A stretch of DNA of 64,000 nt from Amycolatopsis tolypomycina (GTDB taxonomy: Bacteria > Actinomycetota > Actinomycetes > Mycobacteriales > Pseudonocardiaceae). The stretch lies in NCBI RefSeq assembly GCF_900105945.1, contig NZ_FNSO01000004.1, positions 3,286,001 to 3,350,000 on the forward strand. The letters are read 5' to 3'. Position 1 is the first letter of the stretch, and every line of letters begins with the position of its first letter. Made by a program: the position numbers and the translations under genes. Under the pieces are notes generated by a model, which was not told the DNA's origin, ran no database searches, and saw nothing but the letters and a program-made list of their open reading frames with translations. Positions 15,886 to 24,644 of the stretch are shown piece after piece.

Positions 15886-18819
15886 ATGTGGTTCCGCAGG
15901 AAGGCTCCTGTGCCCGCCGCTGCTCCGGTCGCGTTGCCGGTGACGCGGGGGGAGTGGCGGAGCGTGGCGCCGATCCAGCGGGTGCTGGCCGAGCACCCGC
16001 TGGTCAACCCGGTGCAGCGGTTCAGTGCCGGGTTGACGTCCTGGCAGAGCCCGGCCTACCTGGAACCGCTGGGGCATCGGATCGGCCCCGCGGAGCCGGC
16101 CGGCGTCATCGCGGACCTGGCGCGGCCGGCGCCGCAGCCTTCGTTGCCGTCGCCGTCTCCGTCGCCTGCGATGCCTTTGGTCGAGCCGGGCCCTTCCCGG
16201 CCGCGGGGTGCCGCGGTGCAGCGTGTTCCGTCTCCCGAGGAACCGCCGCCGCCACTGGTGTTACCGGTCGTGCCGCCCGGCGAACCGGTGCGACCGCTGA
16301 CCTCCGCGGCGGCGGTCGACGGGCCCCCGGTGCGGACGGTACAGGCGATCGCAGAACCGTCCCCTGTGGACGTTCCGGTCGCAGAGCCGGAGCCGGTGGT
16401 CCCGCTGCAGGTACCGTCGGCGGTCATCGAGACCGAGCCCGCTCCGGTTGCGGCGCCGCCGGAGCTGCCGGTCGTCCAGCAGGCGACGCCCAGGCGCTTG
16501 GGGCTGGGCGCGCCGATCCTGCCACCGTCCGGCTCGCCGCCGTCGGTGCAGCGCGCGGACGAGGCTTCGCCGGTCAACACATTCCGTCCGCTCGAGACCA
16601 CGGAGCCGCCCGGACCCCCGGGCGGCTCGACGAGTGTTTCCGCCGAGACGCGGGAGCTGGTCGAAGGTGGGGCAGAGGCGGTGGCGCGCGGGCCGGAATC
16701 CACGCCGTTGCCCCTGGCTCACGACGGTTCGGCCACGCCGTTGCCGCCGGCCCGCGACGCTTCGGCCACGGCGTTGCCGCCGGCCCGCGACGGTTCGGCC
16801 ACGGCGGAGCCGGTGACCCGTGGGCTCGATCCCACGCCGTTGCCGGTGGCGCGGGTGCTCGATGGGGCGGCAGAGCCGGTGGTGAGGCGGGGGCCCGAAG
16901 TTCCGCCGCCTGCTGTTGACGCCGGTCGTGCGGCTGAGCCGCTGCCGGTGGCCCGTGCGGTTGACCAGCCGGTGAGCCGGGAGTCCGAACTTCCGCCGCG
17001 GCCGGTGGTCGAGGATGCCGCGCCGTCGGTGGAGGATGCGCCGCTGCCCGTGGCTCGCGTCACCGAAGACGCGGCGCTCCCGGTGACGCGAGCCCTCGAA
17101 TCCACGCCGCTGGTGGCACGCGCGGTGGACGGTGGGGCGAGTTCGGCTGGGCCGTTGCCGGTGGCTCGGGCTGTCGATGGTGGGGCGGGCTCGTTGGCGG
17201 GCTCGGCTGAGTCATTGCCGGTAGCTCGCGCCGCCGAAGGCGCGAAGGCCTCGAAGGCTGGCTCGGCTGCGCCGCTGCCGGTGGCTCGGGCTGTGGATAG
17301 TGGGGCGGGCTCGGCTGCGCCGCTGCCGGTGGCTCGGGCTGTGGAGGGTGAGGCAGCCTCCTTGGCCGGTACGGCTGCGCCGTTGCCGGTTGGCCGGGTT
17401 GCCGATGGTGGGGCGGGCTCGGCTGCGCCGCTGCCGGTGGCTCGGGCTGTGGATAGTGGGGCAGCCTCCTTGGCCGGTACGGCTGCGCCGTTGCCGGTTG
17501 GCCGGGCTGTCGATGGTGGGGCGGGTTCGGCGGGGCCGCTGCCGGTATCCCGGGCTGTCGATGGTGGGGCGGGTTCGGCGGGGCCGCTGCCGGTATTCCG
17601 GGCTGTCGATGGTGGGGCGGGCTCGGCTGCGCCGTTGCCGGTTGGCGGGGTTGCCGATGGTGCGACAGGCACCGCTGCGCCCCTCCCGGTGGCTCGGGCT
17701 GTCGAGGATGCCGTGGCTACCACCGCGGGCACGGCTGCGCCGTTGCCGGTGGCTCGGGCTGTCGATGGCACGGCAGGTACAGCTGCGCCGTTGCCCGCGG
17801 CCGGCGCCGCGGAAGGTGGGGCGGGCTCCGCTGCGCCGTTGCCGGTTGCTCGCGCGGTCGATGGTCGGGCGGGCTCCTTGGCAGGCTCGGTTGCGTTGTC
17901 GCCCGTGACCGGCGCCGCAGCACCGTTGCCGGTGGCTCGGGCTGTCGAGGATGCGGTGGTTTCCACCGCGGGCACAGCTCCGTCGTTGCCGAGAGGCCGG
18001 ACTGTCGATGGCGCGGCTGAGCCGTTGCCCGTGATCGGCGCCGCGGAAGGTGGGGCGGGCGCCGCAGCATCGTTGCCGGTGGCTCGCGTTGTCGCGGGAA
18101 CAGGCTCCTCGGCCGGTGCGGGTGCGCCGTTGCCGGTGGCTCGGGCTGTCGACGGTGCGGTCGCCTCCACCACCGGCGGAGCTGCGCCGCTGGTGGTACC
18201 TCGCGATGCCGATGGCGTGGCGGGGGCGGCTGCATCGTTGCCGGTGGCTCGCGTTGTCGCGGGAGCAGGCTCCTCGGTCGGCACAGCAGCGCTGCCGGCG
18301 GCCCCCGCTGCAGCGCCGCTGCCGTTGTCCCAGGCGGTCGACGGTGCCGTGGCCTCCACGGCGGGCACGGCTCCGCCGCTCCCAGTGGCTCGAATCATCG
18401 AGAGTGCAGTGGGCCCGAAGGAAAGCACGCCGCGGGCGGCCGACACAGCCCTGCCGGTGGCCCAGACCGTCGACAGCACGCCTTCACTTCCAGTCGCCCG
18501 CACGGTCGACGGCTCGGCCACCCCCGCCATGCCGCTGCGGGCGGAACGAGCCGACCGCGGGCCCGAAACGCTGCCCGTCGCGAGGATCGCCGAACCCGAG
18601 CGGCCTCCCGTCATCGAGTCACCCGTCAGCCAGACCGTTCCCCCGGTCGTCGTCGCACGGCAAACCGAGGCACCGGTACAAGCACCCGCGGCACAACCTG
18701 CTGTCCCGGAAACCGACGAGCTCGTCAGGAAGCTCTTCGACCCCCTGCTACGCCGCCTCAAGACCGAACTTCGTCTCGACCGTGAGCGCCGGGGTGCGCT
18801 CACCGATCGCCCGCACTGA
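15886..18819 (+). CDS. Long Pro/Val/Ala repeat protein of the eCIS operon
   Basis: The 977-residue product has three parts. Residues 1-60 include RVLAEHPLVNPVQRF and contain Gln-Arg motifs (PIQR, PVQR). Residues 60-900 are low-complexity, rich in Pro, Val, Ala, Arg and Gly; from about 400 on they consist of many degenerate copies of a PLPVARAVDGGAGSAA-like unit. Residues 940-977 form a charged helix (DELVRKLFDPLLRRLKTEL, then RLDRERRG). The two ends are probably functional anchors and the middle a flexible spacer. It sits between two tube genes, so it may be a ruler, scaffold or surface linker. No conventional tape-measure gene is seen elsewhere in the locus. Confidence 0.75.
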   Translation: MWFRRKAPVPAAAPVALPVTRGEWRSVAPIQRVLAEHPLVNPVQRFSAGLTSWQSPAYLEPLGHRIGPAEPAGVIADLARPAPQPSLPSPSPSPAMPLVEPGPSRPRGAAVQRVPSPEEPPPPLVLPVVPPGEPVRPLTSAAAVDGPPVRTVQAIAEPSPVDVPVAEPEPVVPLQVPSAVIETEPAPVAAPPELPVVQQATPRRLGLGAPILPPSGSPPSVQRADEASPVNTFRPLETTEPPGPPGGSTSVSAETRELVEGGAEAVARGPESTPLPLAHDGSATPLPPARDASATALPPARDGSATAEPVTRGLDPTPLPVARVLDGAAEPVVRRGPEVPPPAVDAGRAAEPLPVARAVDQPVSRESELPPRPVVEDAAPSVEDAPLPVARVTEDAALPVTRALESTPLVARAVDGGASSAGPLPVARAVDGGAGSLAGSAESLPVARAAEGAKASKAGSAAPLPVARAVDSGAGSAAPLPVARAVEGEAASLAGTAAPLPVGRVADGGAGSAAPLPVARAVDSGAASLAGTAAPLPVGRAVDGGAGSAGPLPVSRAVDGGAGSAGPLPVFRAVDGGAGSAAPLPVGGVADGATGTAAPLPVARAVEDAVATTAGTAAPLPVARAVDGTAGTAAPLPAAGAAEGGAGSAAPLPVARAVDGRAGSLAGSVALSPVTGAAAPLPVARAVEDAVVSTAGTAPSLPRGRTVDGAAEPLPVIGAAEGGAGAAASLPVARVVAGTGSSAGAGAPLPVARAVDGAVASTTGGAAPLVVPRDADGVAGAAASLPVARVVAGAGSSVGTAALPAAPAAAPLPLSQAVDGAVASTAGTAPPLPVARIIESAVGPKESTPRAADTALPVAQTVDSTPSLPVARTVDGSATPAMPLRAERADRGPETLPVARIAEPERPPVIESPVSQTVPPVVVARQTEAPVQAPAAQPAVPETDELVRKLFDPLLRRLKTELRLDRERRGALTDRPH
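17100..18500 (+). repeat. Degenerate coding tandem repeats
   Basis: About 48-66-base units encoding variants of LPVARAVDGG and similar are repeated more than 15 times, some nearly identical (for example around 17505-17640). Such repeats change copy number easily by recombination or slippage, so the encoded protein length may vary between strains. The limits are approximate. Confidence 0.7.
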
Positions 18820-18833
18820 AGGAGGAACCGCCG

Positions 18834-19280
18834 ATGCCGGATACCGATGAGGCCGTTGCCGTGTGCTATGTCGTCAAGCTGGACGACAAGAACCTCGGCA
18901 ACCTCGGCGCCTTCTCCAGCTGCGACGGCCTCGGCTGCGAATTCGTCATGGAACAGCGGGAAGAGGGCGGCAACAACGGCATGGTCTGGCAGCTGCCGAC
19001 CCGGATCAAGTACTCGAACATCAAGCTCTCGCGGCCCGTCACCGAGGCCAGCGCCCAAATCACGAAATGGTTCGCCAGCCTTGCGAGCGGGATCGAACGC
19101 AAGACCGCCACCATCGAAGCCCGCACCCTCGAAGGCACCGTCATCGCCAGCTGGGCGCTCGAAGGCGTCGTCCCGGTGCGGTGGAGCGGGCCGCAGCTCT
19201 CGCCCGACTCGCCCAAGGTCGCCACCGAGACCCTCGAACTCGCCCACCACGGCTTCCTCAGCCCGGCGAAGAAGGCCTAG
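18834..19280 (+). CDS. Second tube/baseplate-proximal tube protein (Pvc5/Afp5-like)
   Basis: The 148-residue product begins DTDEAVAVCYVVKLDDKNLG and contains FSSCDGLGCEFVMEQREEGGNNG, matching phage tail tube proteins of the T4 gp19 type. It differs from the first tube protein. In Afp and PVC particles, the second type starts the tube at the baseplate. AAGGAGGAACC precedes the ATG. Confidence 0.88.
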   Translation: MPDTDEAVAVCYVVKLDDKNLGNLGAFSSCDGLGCEFVMEQREEGGNNGMVWQLPTRIKYSNIKLSRPVTEASAQITKWFASLASGIERKTATIEARTLEGTVIASWALEGVVPVRWSGPQLSPDSPKVATETLELAHHGFLSPAKKA

Positions 19281-19282
19281 CC

Positions 19283-20050
19283 ATGTCCTCACCCGTCACC
19301 TTCACCTCGGCCGGCTCGCAGCCGCCCGCCGCCTATGGTTCCGGGGAACCCGCGCCGAACAACCTGCAGCGCGCCTTGCTGGAAGTGCGGAAGCCGCCGC
19401 AGTCCGGGGGGACCGGGCAGCCGCCCGGCGAAAAGATGTTCGACATCAAGTTCCAGTTCAACCCCAAGGAACTGTCGCTGAGCAAGAACGCCAAGTGGGG
19501 CCGCGACGCGCAACCGAACGCCAAGAAGAGCGCGCCGCCGCAGTTCAAGGGGTCGGACCCGGCCAAGCTCGCCCTCGAAATGTTCCTCGACGCCACCGAC
19601 AAGATGGACGACGCCGTCGTCAAGAAGGTCGAGCAGCTGTTCACCTGCTGCGTCGCCACCGAGGACAGCCGCCAGCACAACAAGCCGTCGCCGCCGTGGG
19701 TGATCTTCAAGTGGGGTGGCATGACCGGCTTCCCCGCCTACGTCGCCAGCGTCACGGTGAAGTACACGCTCTTCACGCCGTCGGGGACGCCGGTACGCGC
19801 CGTCTGCACGGTGAACCTGGAGGAGATCTCCGGCGAGCTGGGCGGCCAGAACCCGACGTCGGGGGCGCTCGCCGCGCGGGACACGCACGTGCTCGTCGCC
19901 GGGGATTCGCTGCCCTCGGTGGCGTTCCGGGCCTACGGGGACGCCGGGCGGTGGCGCGAGATCGCCGACGCCAACGACATCGACGACCCGATGCGGCTGC
20001 GGCCCGGCACCCGGCTGCTGGTGCCCGCGCTGGAGGAGCTCGATGGCTAA
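19283..20050 (+). CDS. LysM-containing spike-hub connector (Pvc7/Afp7-like)
   Basis: The ATG at 19283, two bases after the previous stop, gives 255 residues. An N-terminal domain of about 190 residues has KMFDIKFQFNPKELSLSKNA, typical of the hub connector family. A C-terminal LysM module (about 200-250) reads THVLVAGDSLPSVAFRAYGD, then WREIADANDIDDP and GTRLLVP. It joins tube and spike at the baseplate. The gene overlaps the spike gene by eight bases. Confidence 0.88.
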   Translation: MSSPVTFTSAGSQPPAAYGSGEPAPNNLQRALLEVRKPPQSGGTGQPPGEKMFDIKFQFNPKELSLSKNAKWGRDAQPNAKKSAPPQFKGSDPAKLALEMFLDATDKMDDAVVKKVEQLFTCCVATEDSRQHNKPSPPWVIFKWGGMTGFPAYVASVTVKYTLFTPSGTPVRAVCTVNLEEISGELGGQNPTSGALAARDTHVLVAGDSLPSVAFRAYGDAGRWREIADANDIDDPMRLRPGTRLLVPALEELDG

Positions 20051-21866
20051 CGAGACCTTCACGAACACCCTCGTCGTCGAGGTGGAGAGCACGCCGCTGC
20101 CCGACGACGTCAAGGTCATGCTCAGCTACGCCTACGTCGACGACAGCCGCAACCTGCCCGACACGTTCGTGCTGCGCTTCCGCGACCCCGGCGGCGTCGT
20201 GCTGGAGAAGGGCAAGTTCAAGGTCGGGGCGAAGGTCAAGCTCAAGGTCCAGACGTCGGACCCGGAGAAGCCGCAGGACCTGCTCTTCGGCGAGGTCACG
20301 GCGGTCGCCATCGACCTGGACCCGCACGGCACGTTCACCGAGGTCCGCGGGTACGACCACGCGCACCGGCTGTTCCGCGGCCGCCGCGTCGCCGCCTACC
20401 CGAACATGACGATCGCGGACGTCGTGCGCAAGGTGACCCAGCGCGCGAACATCCCGGCCGGGAAGATCGACAACGTCAAGGGCTTCGGCGGCCGGCCGAA
20501 CACCCAGCTGTCCCAGGACAACGTCAGCGACTGGGAGTTCCTGTCCCGGCTGGCCGAAGCGGTCGGGGCGCAGATCGCCGTCCGGGACGGGAAGCTGAAC
20601 TTCGAACTGCCGGAGAAGCCCTCCGGCGCGCCCTCGACCACCACCAAGGCCACCGCCGACCCGCTCGTCCTCGAGGCCCACCGGACGCTGATCGGCCTGC
20701 GCGCCAGCGTCACCGCGGCCGAGCAGGTCCCCGAGGTGCGGGTCAACGGCTGGGACTACGAGAACAAGCAGCAGGTCTCGGCCACCGCGACCCCGAAGAA
20801 CGCCGGCACCGAGGTGGCGGACGTGGACCCGGTGGCGCTGGCCGGCAAGTTCGCGAGCCCGCCCTTCCTCGACGCCGCCGCGCCCCGGCGCACCCAAGGC
20901 GAAGCCGACGCGACCGCGAAGGCACTGGCCGACCGGCTCGGCAGCGCCTGCACCGAGCTCGACGGCGTCGCCAAGGGCAACCCGAAGCTGCGCGCGGGCA
21001 CCGCCGTCACGCTCACCGGCGTCGGCAAGCCCTTCTCGGGCAAGTACACGCTGACCAGCACCCGGCACCTGTTCAACGCCGACGTCGGCTACACGACCGA
21101 GTTCACCGTGTCCGGGCGCCAGGAACGCTCGCTCTACGGCCTGGTCGCGGGCGGCGCGAAGAACGCGTCGTGGCCGGGGGTCGTGCCCGCGGTGGTGAGC
21201 GACCTCAAGGACCCGGCGAAGCTCGGCCGCGTCAAGCTCACGTTCCCGTGGCTGGACAAGGACTTCGCCAGCACCTGGGCGCGCACGGTCCAGCCCGGCG
21301 CGGGCAAGGACCGGGGCGCGGTGGTGCTGCCCGAGGTCGGCGACGAGGTCCTGGTCGGCTTCGAACACGGCGACTTCGAAGCGCCCTACGTGCTCGGCGG
21401 CCTGTACAACAACAAAGACGCCGCGCCGTCGAAGTTCACCAAGCCCGTCGTCGACGCCAACAGCGGCGAGGTCGCCGTCCGCGGGTTCGTCTCGCGGAAG
21501 GGCCACAAGCTCGAGTTCGCCGAGGACGACGGGATCATCCTGTCCTCCGGCGACGCCAAGTTCGTGGTCAAGATCGACCAGAAGAACCAGGTCATCGAGG
21601 TGACCAGCGGCAAGAGCGTCACGGTGAAGGCGCAGAACGGCGTGAGCATCGACGCCGGCACCGGGCCGCTGGAGCTCAAGGGCCAGAAGGTGTCGGTGAA
21701 GTCCCAGACCGACGCCAGCATCGAGGCATCCGCCCAGCTGAAACTGAGCGGCACGGCCGGCGCGAAGCTCGAGGGCGCCACCGTGTCGGTCGCGGGCCAG
21801 GGCCAGACGGAGCTGACCGCCAGCGGTGTCGTCACCGTGCGCGGCAGCGTGGTCAAGATCAACTGA
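20043..21866 (+). CDS. VgrG-like spike protein (Pvc8/Afp8-like)
   Basis: The 607-residue product combines a gpD/late-control type hub (about 1-360), an OB-fold (about 375-460, with LGRVKLTFPWLD and VLPEVGDEVLVGFEHGD) and a C-terminal triple-strand beta-helix (about 480-607) with repeated VTVKAQNGVSIDAG-like segments. The trimer forms the central spike, tipped by the PAAR protein encoded next. The context, not T6SS partners, places it in the eCIS. Confidence 0.93.
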   Translation: MANETFTNTLVVEVESTPLPDDVKVMLSYAYVDDSRNLPDTFVLRFRDPGGVVLEKGKFKVGAKVKLKVQTSDPEKPQDLLFGEVTAVAIDLDPHGTFTEVRGYDHAHRLFRGRRVAAYPNMTIADVVRKVTQRANIPAGKIDNVKGFGGRPNTQLSQDNVSDWEFLSRLAEAVGAQIAVRDGKLNFELPEKPSGAPSTTTKATADPLVLEAHRTLIGLRASVTAAEQVPEVRVNGWDYENKQQVSATATPKNAGTEVADVDPVALAGKFASPPFLDAAAPRRTQGEADATAKALADRLGSACTELDGVAKGNPKLRAGTAVTLTGVGKPFSGKYTLTSTRHLFNADVGYTTEFTVSGRQERSLYGLVAGGAKNASWPGVVPAVVSDLKDPAKLGRVKLTFPWLDKDFASTWARTVQPGAGKDRGAVVLPEVGDEVLVGFEHGDFEAPYVLGGLYNNKDAAPSKFTKPVVDANSGEVAVRGFVSRKGHKLEFAEDDGIILSSGDAKFVVKIDQKNQVIEVTSGKSVTVKAQNGVSIDAGTGPLELKGQKVSVKSQTDASIEASAQLKLSGTAGAKLEGATVSVAGQGQTELTASGVVTVRGSVVKIN

Positions 21867-21873
21867 CGGGGGA

Positions 21874-22161
21874 ATGCGCATGCCACCAGCCGCGAGGGTC
21901 GGCGACCCGACCGGGCACCCGGGCGTCATCGCCGGCCCGGGCGTGCCGACCGTGCTGATCGGCGGGATGCCCGCCGCGAACGTCGGGACGCTGCACACGT
22001 GCTCGTTCCCGCCGCCCGCGGTGCACCCGCCGACGCCGATCGCGCCGCCGGGCTGCCCGACGGTGCTCATCGGCGGCATGCCGGCGGCGCGGATGGGTGA
22101 CATGGCCGCCTGCGGCGCCCCGATCGTCATGGGCTGTCCCACCGTCATGATCGGAGGCTGA
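21874..22161 (+). CDS. PAAR-domain spike tip protein (Pvc10/Afp10-like)
   Basis: Ninety-five residues from the ATG at 21874, preceded by GGGGGA. The PAAR pattern is clear: PPAARVGDPTGHPG, then repeated PTVLIGGMPAANVG and PTVLIGGMPAARMGD units, with His and Cys residues that can bind the structural zinc (GHPG, LHTC, AACG). It forms the sharp cone at the end of the spike. A second in-frame ATG lies at 21880. Confidence 0.92.
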   Translation: MRMPPAARVGDPTGHPGVIAGPGVPTVLIGGMPAANVGTLHTCSFPPPAVHPPTPIAPPGCPTVLIGGMPAARMGDMAACGAPIVMGCPTVMIGG

Positions 22162-22162
22162 C

Positions 22163-22573
22163 GTGGATTTCCTCGGCCGGGGACTGGCGTTCCCGCTGCA
22201 CACCGACGCGACCGGCTCGATCGCGCTGGTCGGCGGCGAGCGCGAGGTCGTCGAAAGCATCCGGCTGATCCTGGCTACCTCGCCGGGCGAACGCCCGATG
22301 CGCCCCGAGTTCGGCTGCGCGGTGCACGACCTCGTGTTCGCGCCGGCCGACGCGGCGACCGCCGGGCAGATCGCCTACGAGGTCCGGATCGCGCTGGAGC
22401 GCTGGGAGCCGCGGGTCACCCTCGACGACGTCGTCGTCAGCTTCGACGAGGCCGACCGGGGCACCCTGCTGATCGACATCCGCTACCGGCTGCGCGGCAC
22501 CAACGACCCGCGCAACCTCGTCTTCCCGTTCTACGTCATCCCGCCGCACGACTCGGGCGAGGACGGTGCCTGA
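22163..22573 (+). CDS. gp25-like baseplate wedge protein (Pvc9/Afp9-like)
   Basis: The GTG start gives 136 residues. The gpW/gp25 core is present: GGEREVVESIRLILATSPGE followed by RPMRPEFGCAVHDLVFAP, with the conserved R-P-E-F-G. It links the sheath to the baseplate. The gene is one base away from the PAAR stop and overlaps the next start by one base. Confidence 0.93.
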   Translation: MDFLGRGLAFPLHTDATGSIALVGGEREVVESIRLILATSPGERPMRPEFGCAVHDLVFAPADAATAGQIAYEVRIALERWEPRVTLDDVVVSFDEADRGTLLIDIRYRLRGTNDPRNLVFPFYVIPPHDSGEDGA

Positions 22574-24534
22574 TGTCCATGCCGATGCCCAACCTCGACG
22601 ACCGCCGGTTCCAGGACCTGGTCGACGAAGCCAAGTACCTGGTGCAGCGTAACTGTCCGGAGTGGACGGACCACAACGTCTCCGACCCCGGCGTCACGCT
22701 GATCGAGACGTTCGCGCAGATGGTCGACCAGCTGCTCTACCGGGTCAACCGGGTGCCCGAGCTGCACTACCTGCGGTTCCTCGACCTGATCGGCGTCCGG
22801 CTGTTCCCGCCCGCCGCGGCGCGGACCGACGTGACGTTCTGGCTCTCGGCCGCCCGCGACGTCCCGGTGGTCGTCGCGGCGGGCAAGCAGGTCGCGAGCG
22901 TGCGCAACGAAGTCGAAGACCCGGTGGTCTTCACCGTGGAGCACACGCTGAACATCGTGCCGTGCTCGCTCGCGCACCTGGCGACCAGCACGGCCGACAC
23001 CGGCCTGCCGCCGGTCGACCGCACCGACGAACTGCTCGTCGGCGGCGGCCCGGCGGTCTTCTCCGAGACGCCGGCCCCGGGCGACGCCGTCCTCTTCGGA
23101 CTGTCGGACGCGGTGCCCGGCTGCGCGGTGCTGCTGCGGCTGAACTGTGAGGTCGAGGGCCAGGGCGTCGACCCGCGTGACCCGCCGTGGCTGTGGGAGG
23201 CCTGGGACGGCACCGGCTGGGCGGCGTGCGAGGTCGACCGGGACAGCACCGGCGCGTTCAACCGGGCCGGCGACATCGTGGTGCACGTCCCGCACGGGCA
23301 CACGATGTCGGTGCTCGCGCGGCAGCGGGCGGGCTGGCTGCGGTGCCGGCTGGTCGAAGCCAAGCAGAACCAGCCGTTCTACCAGCGTTCGCCGCGGCTG
23401 CACGCGGTCGAGGCCTCGACCATCGGCGGCACGGTCGGTGCGGTGCACGCCGAGATCATCCGCAACGAGATCGCCGGGACCTCCGACGGCACCCCGGGGC
23501 AGCGGTTCCCGCTCGGCCGTCCCCCGGTGGTCGTCGACGAGGGCGAGCTGGTCGTCGAGGTCTCCGGCCCGGACGGCTGGCAGCAGTGGACGGAGGTCCG
23601 CTCGTTCGCCGACTCCGGCCCGGACGACCGGCACGTGATGCTCGACCGCGTCGGCGGCGAGGTCGCGTTCGGGCCCGCGGTGCGCCAGCCCGAAGGCGGC
23701 CTGCGGTACTACGGGGCCGTCCCGCCCAAGTCCGCCGCGATCCGCGTGCCCGAATACCGGTCCGGCGGCGGGCGGCGCGGCAACGTCGCCCGCGAGGTCC
23801 TGGAGGTGCAGCGGGACCCGATCCCGTTCGTGAGCAGCGTGGTGAACCGGCGTCCGGCGATCGGCGGGGTGGACGGCGAGTCGGTGCGGGACGCGGCGCT
23901 GCGCGGGCCGCTGCTGCTGCGCACCCGCGACCGCGCGGTGACGGCCGAGGACTACGAGCAGCTCGCCCGCGAAGCGGCCCCGGAAGCGGCCCGCGTGCGG
24001 TGCATCCCGGCGCACGGCCCCGACGGCCGCGAGACCGGCGCGATCCGGGTCCTGGTCGTGCCGGCGGTGCCCGACAGCGGCGAGCTCGCGTTCGCGACCC
24101 TGATGCTGGACCCCGGCATGCGCGCCCGGATCGAGCGCTACCTCGGCGAGCGGCGGTGCGTGGGCGCGCTGGTGTCCGTGGAACCGCCGTTCTACCAGGG
24201 GGTGACGGTGGTTGCCCGGCTGCGCGCCCGGCGCCGCACGACGGCGGGCGCACTGGGCGCCCGGGCGAGCCAGGCCCTGTACGACTACTTCAACCCGATC
24301 AGCGGCGGCCCGGACGGCGACGGCTGGCCCTTCGGCCGCCCGGTGCAGTCGGGCGAGGTGTTCGCGGTCCTGCAGCGGCTGCCGGGGGTGGAGCTGGTGG
24401 AGGACGTGCGGCTGTTCGCGGCGAACCCGATCACGCGGGAGCGGGGCGAACAGGTCGATCGGCTGGACCTGCCGCCGAACGCGCTGGCGTTTTCGTTCGG
24501 GCACCAGGTGCGGGTGCGGGAGGCGGGCGCATGA
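22573..24534 (+). CDS. Baseplate assembly protein (gpJ-like, Pvc11/Afp11-like)
   Basis: The 653-residue product matches the 'putative baseplate assembly protein' family: LDDRRFQDLVDEAKYLVQR, WTDHNVSDPGVTLIETFA, and VDQLLYRVNRVPELHYL at the start, with RTRDRAVTAEDYEQLAREA near 460. It forms the wedge arms of the baseplate. The stop overlaps a small ORF start (ATGA). Confidence 0.92.
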   Translation: MSMPMPNLDDRRFQDLVDEAKYLVQRNCPEWTDHNVSDPGVTLIETFAQMVDQLLYRVNRVPELHYLRFLDLIGVRLFPPAAARTDVTFWLSAARDVPVVVAAGKQVASVRNEVEDPVVFTVEHTLNIVPCSLAHLATSTADTGLPPVDRTDELLVGGGPAVFSETPAPGDAVLFGLSDAVPGCAVLLRLNCEVEGQGVDPRDPPWLWEAWDGTGWAACEVDRDSTGAFNRAGDIVVHVPHGHTMSVLARQRAGWLRCRLVEAKQNQPFYQRSPRLHAVEASTIGGTVGAVHAEIIRNEIAGTSDGTPGQRFPLGRPPVVVDEGELVVEVSGPDGWQQWTEVRSFADSGPDDRHVMLDRVGGEVAFGPAVRQPEGGLRYYGAVPPKSAAIRVPEYRSGGGRRGNVAREVLEVQRDPIPFVSSVVNRRPAIGGVDGESVRDAALRGPLLLRTRDRAVTAEDYEQLAREAAPEAARVRCIPAHGPDGRETGAIRVLVVPAVPDSGELAFATLMLDPGMRARIERYLGERRCVGALVSVEPPFYQGVTVVARLRARRRTTAGALGARASQALYDYFNPISGGPDGDGWPFGRPVQSGEVFAVLQRLPGVELVEDVRLFAANPITRERGEQVDRLDLPPNALAFSFGHQVRVREAGA

Positions 24535-24644
24535 GGACGGGCATTGCGGGGCTGCGGGGTTCGGGCCGGGTGGGTGTGTGGCGGACCGCGGGCCCGAGCA
24601 CCGGCGACCAGGTCGGTGCGCGGCTCGTGGTGGTGGGCGCATGA
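24531..24644 (+). CDS. 37-codon ORF, probable duplication remnant
   Basis: This ORF overlaps the baseplate gene stop and the next start with ATGA on both sides. Its first eight codons (MRTGIAGL) nearly copy those of the next gene (MRTGIPGL), and both copies follow a GGGCGC run. A local duplication of the start region, followed by drift, explains this. It is likely translated by coupling but I see no domain. Confidence 0.4.
   Translation: MRTGIAGLRGSGRVGVWRTAGPSTGDQVGARLVVVGA

Noticed and set aside
17100..18500. CRISPR-like array
   Set aside because: Units are degenerate, lack unique spacers, and keep one reading frame, so they are coding repeats.
16719..19292. Long reverse-strand frame of Ala/Thr/Gly repeats opposite the repeat protein
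   Set aside because: It is the mirror of the coding repeats; the plus frame has a proper start, conserved ends and operon spacing.
20043..22161. Type VI secretion VgrG and PAAR genes
   Set aside because: No TssB/C/J/K/L/M genes are present; sheath, tube, LysM, gp25, DUF4255 and AAA+ neighbours place them in an eCIS.
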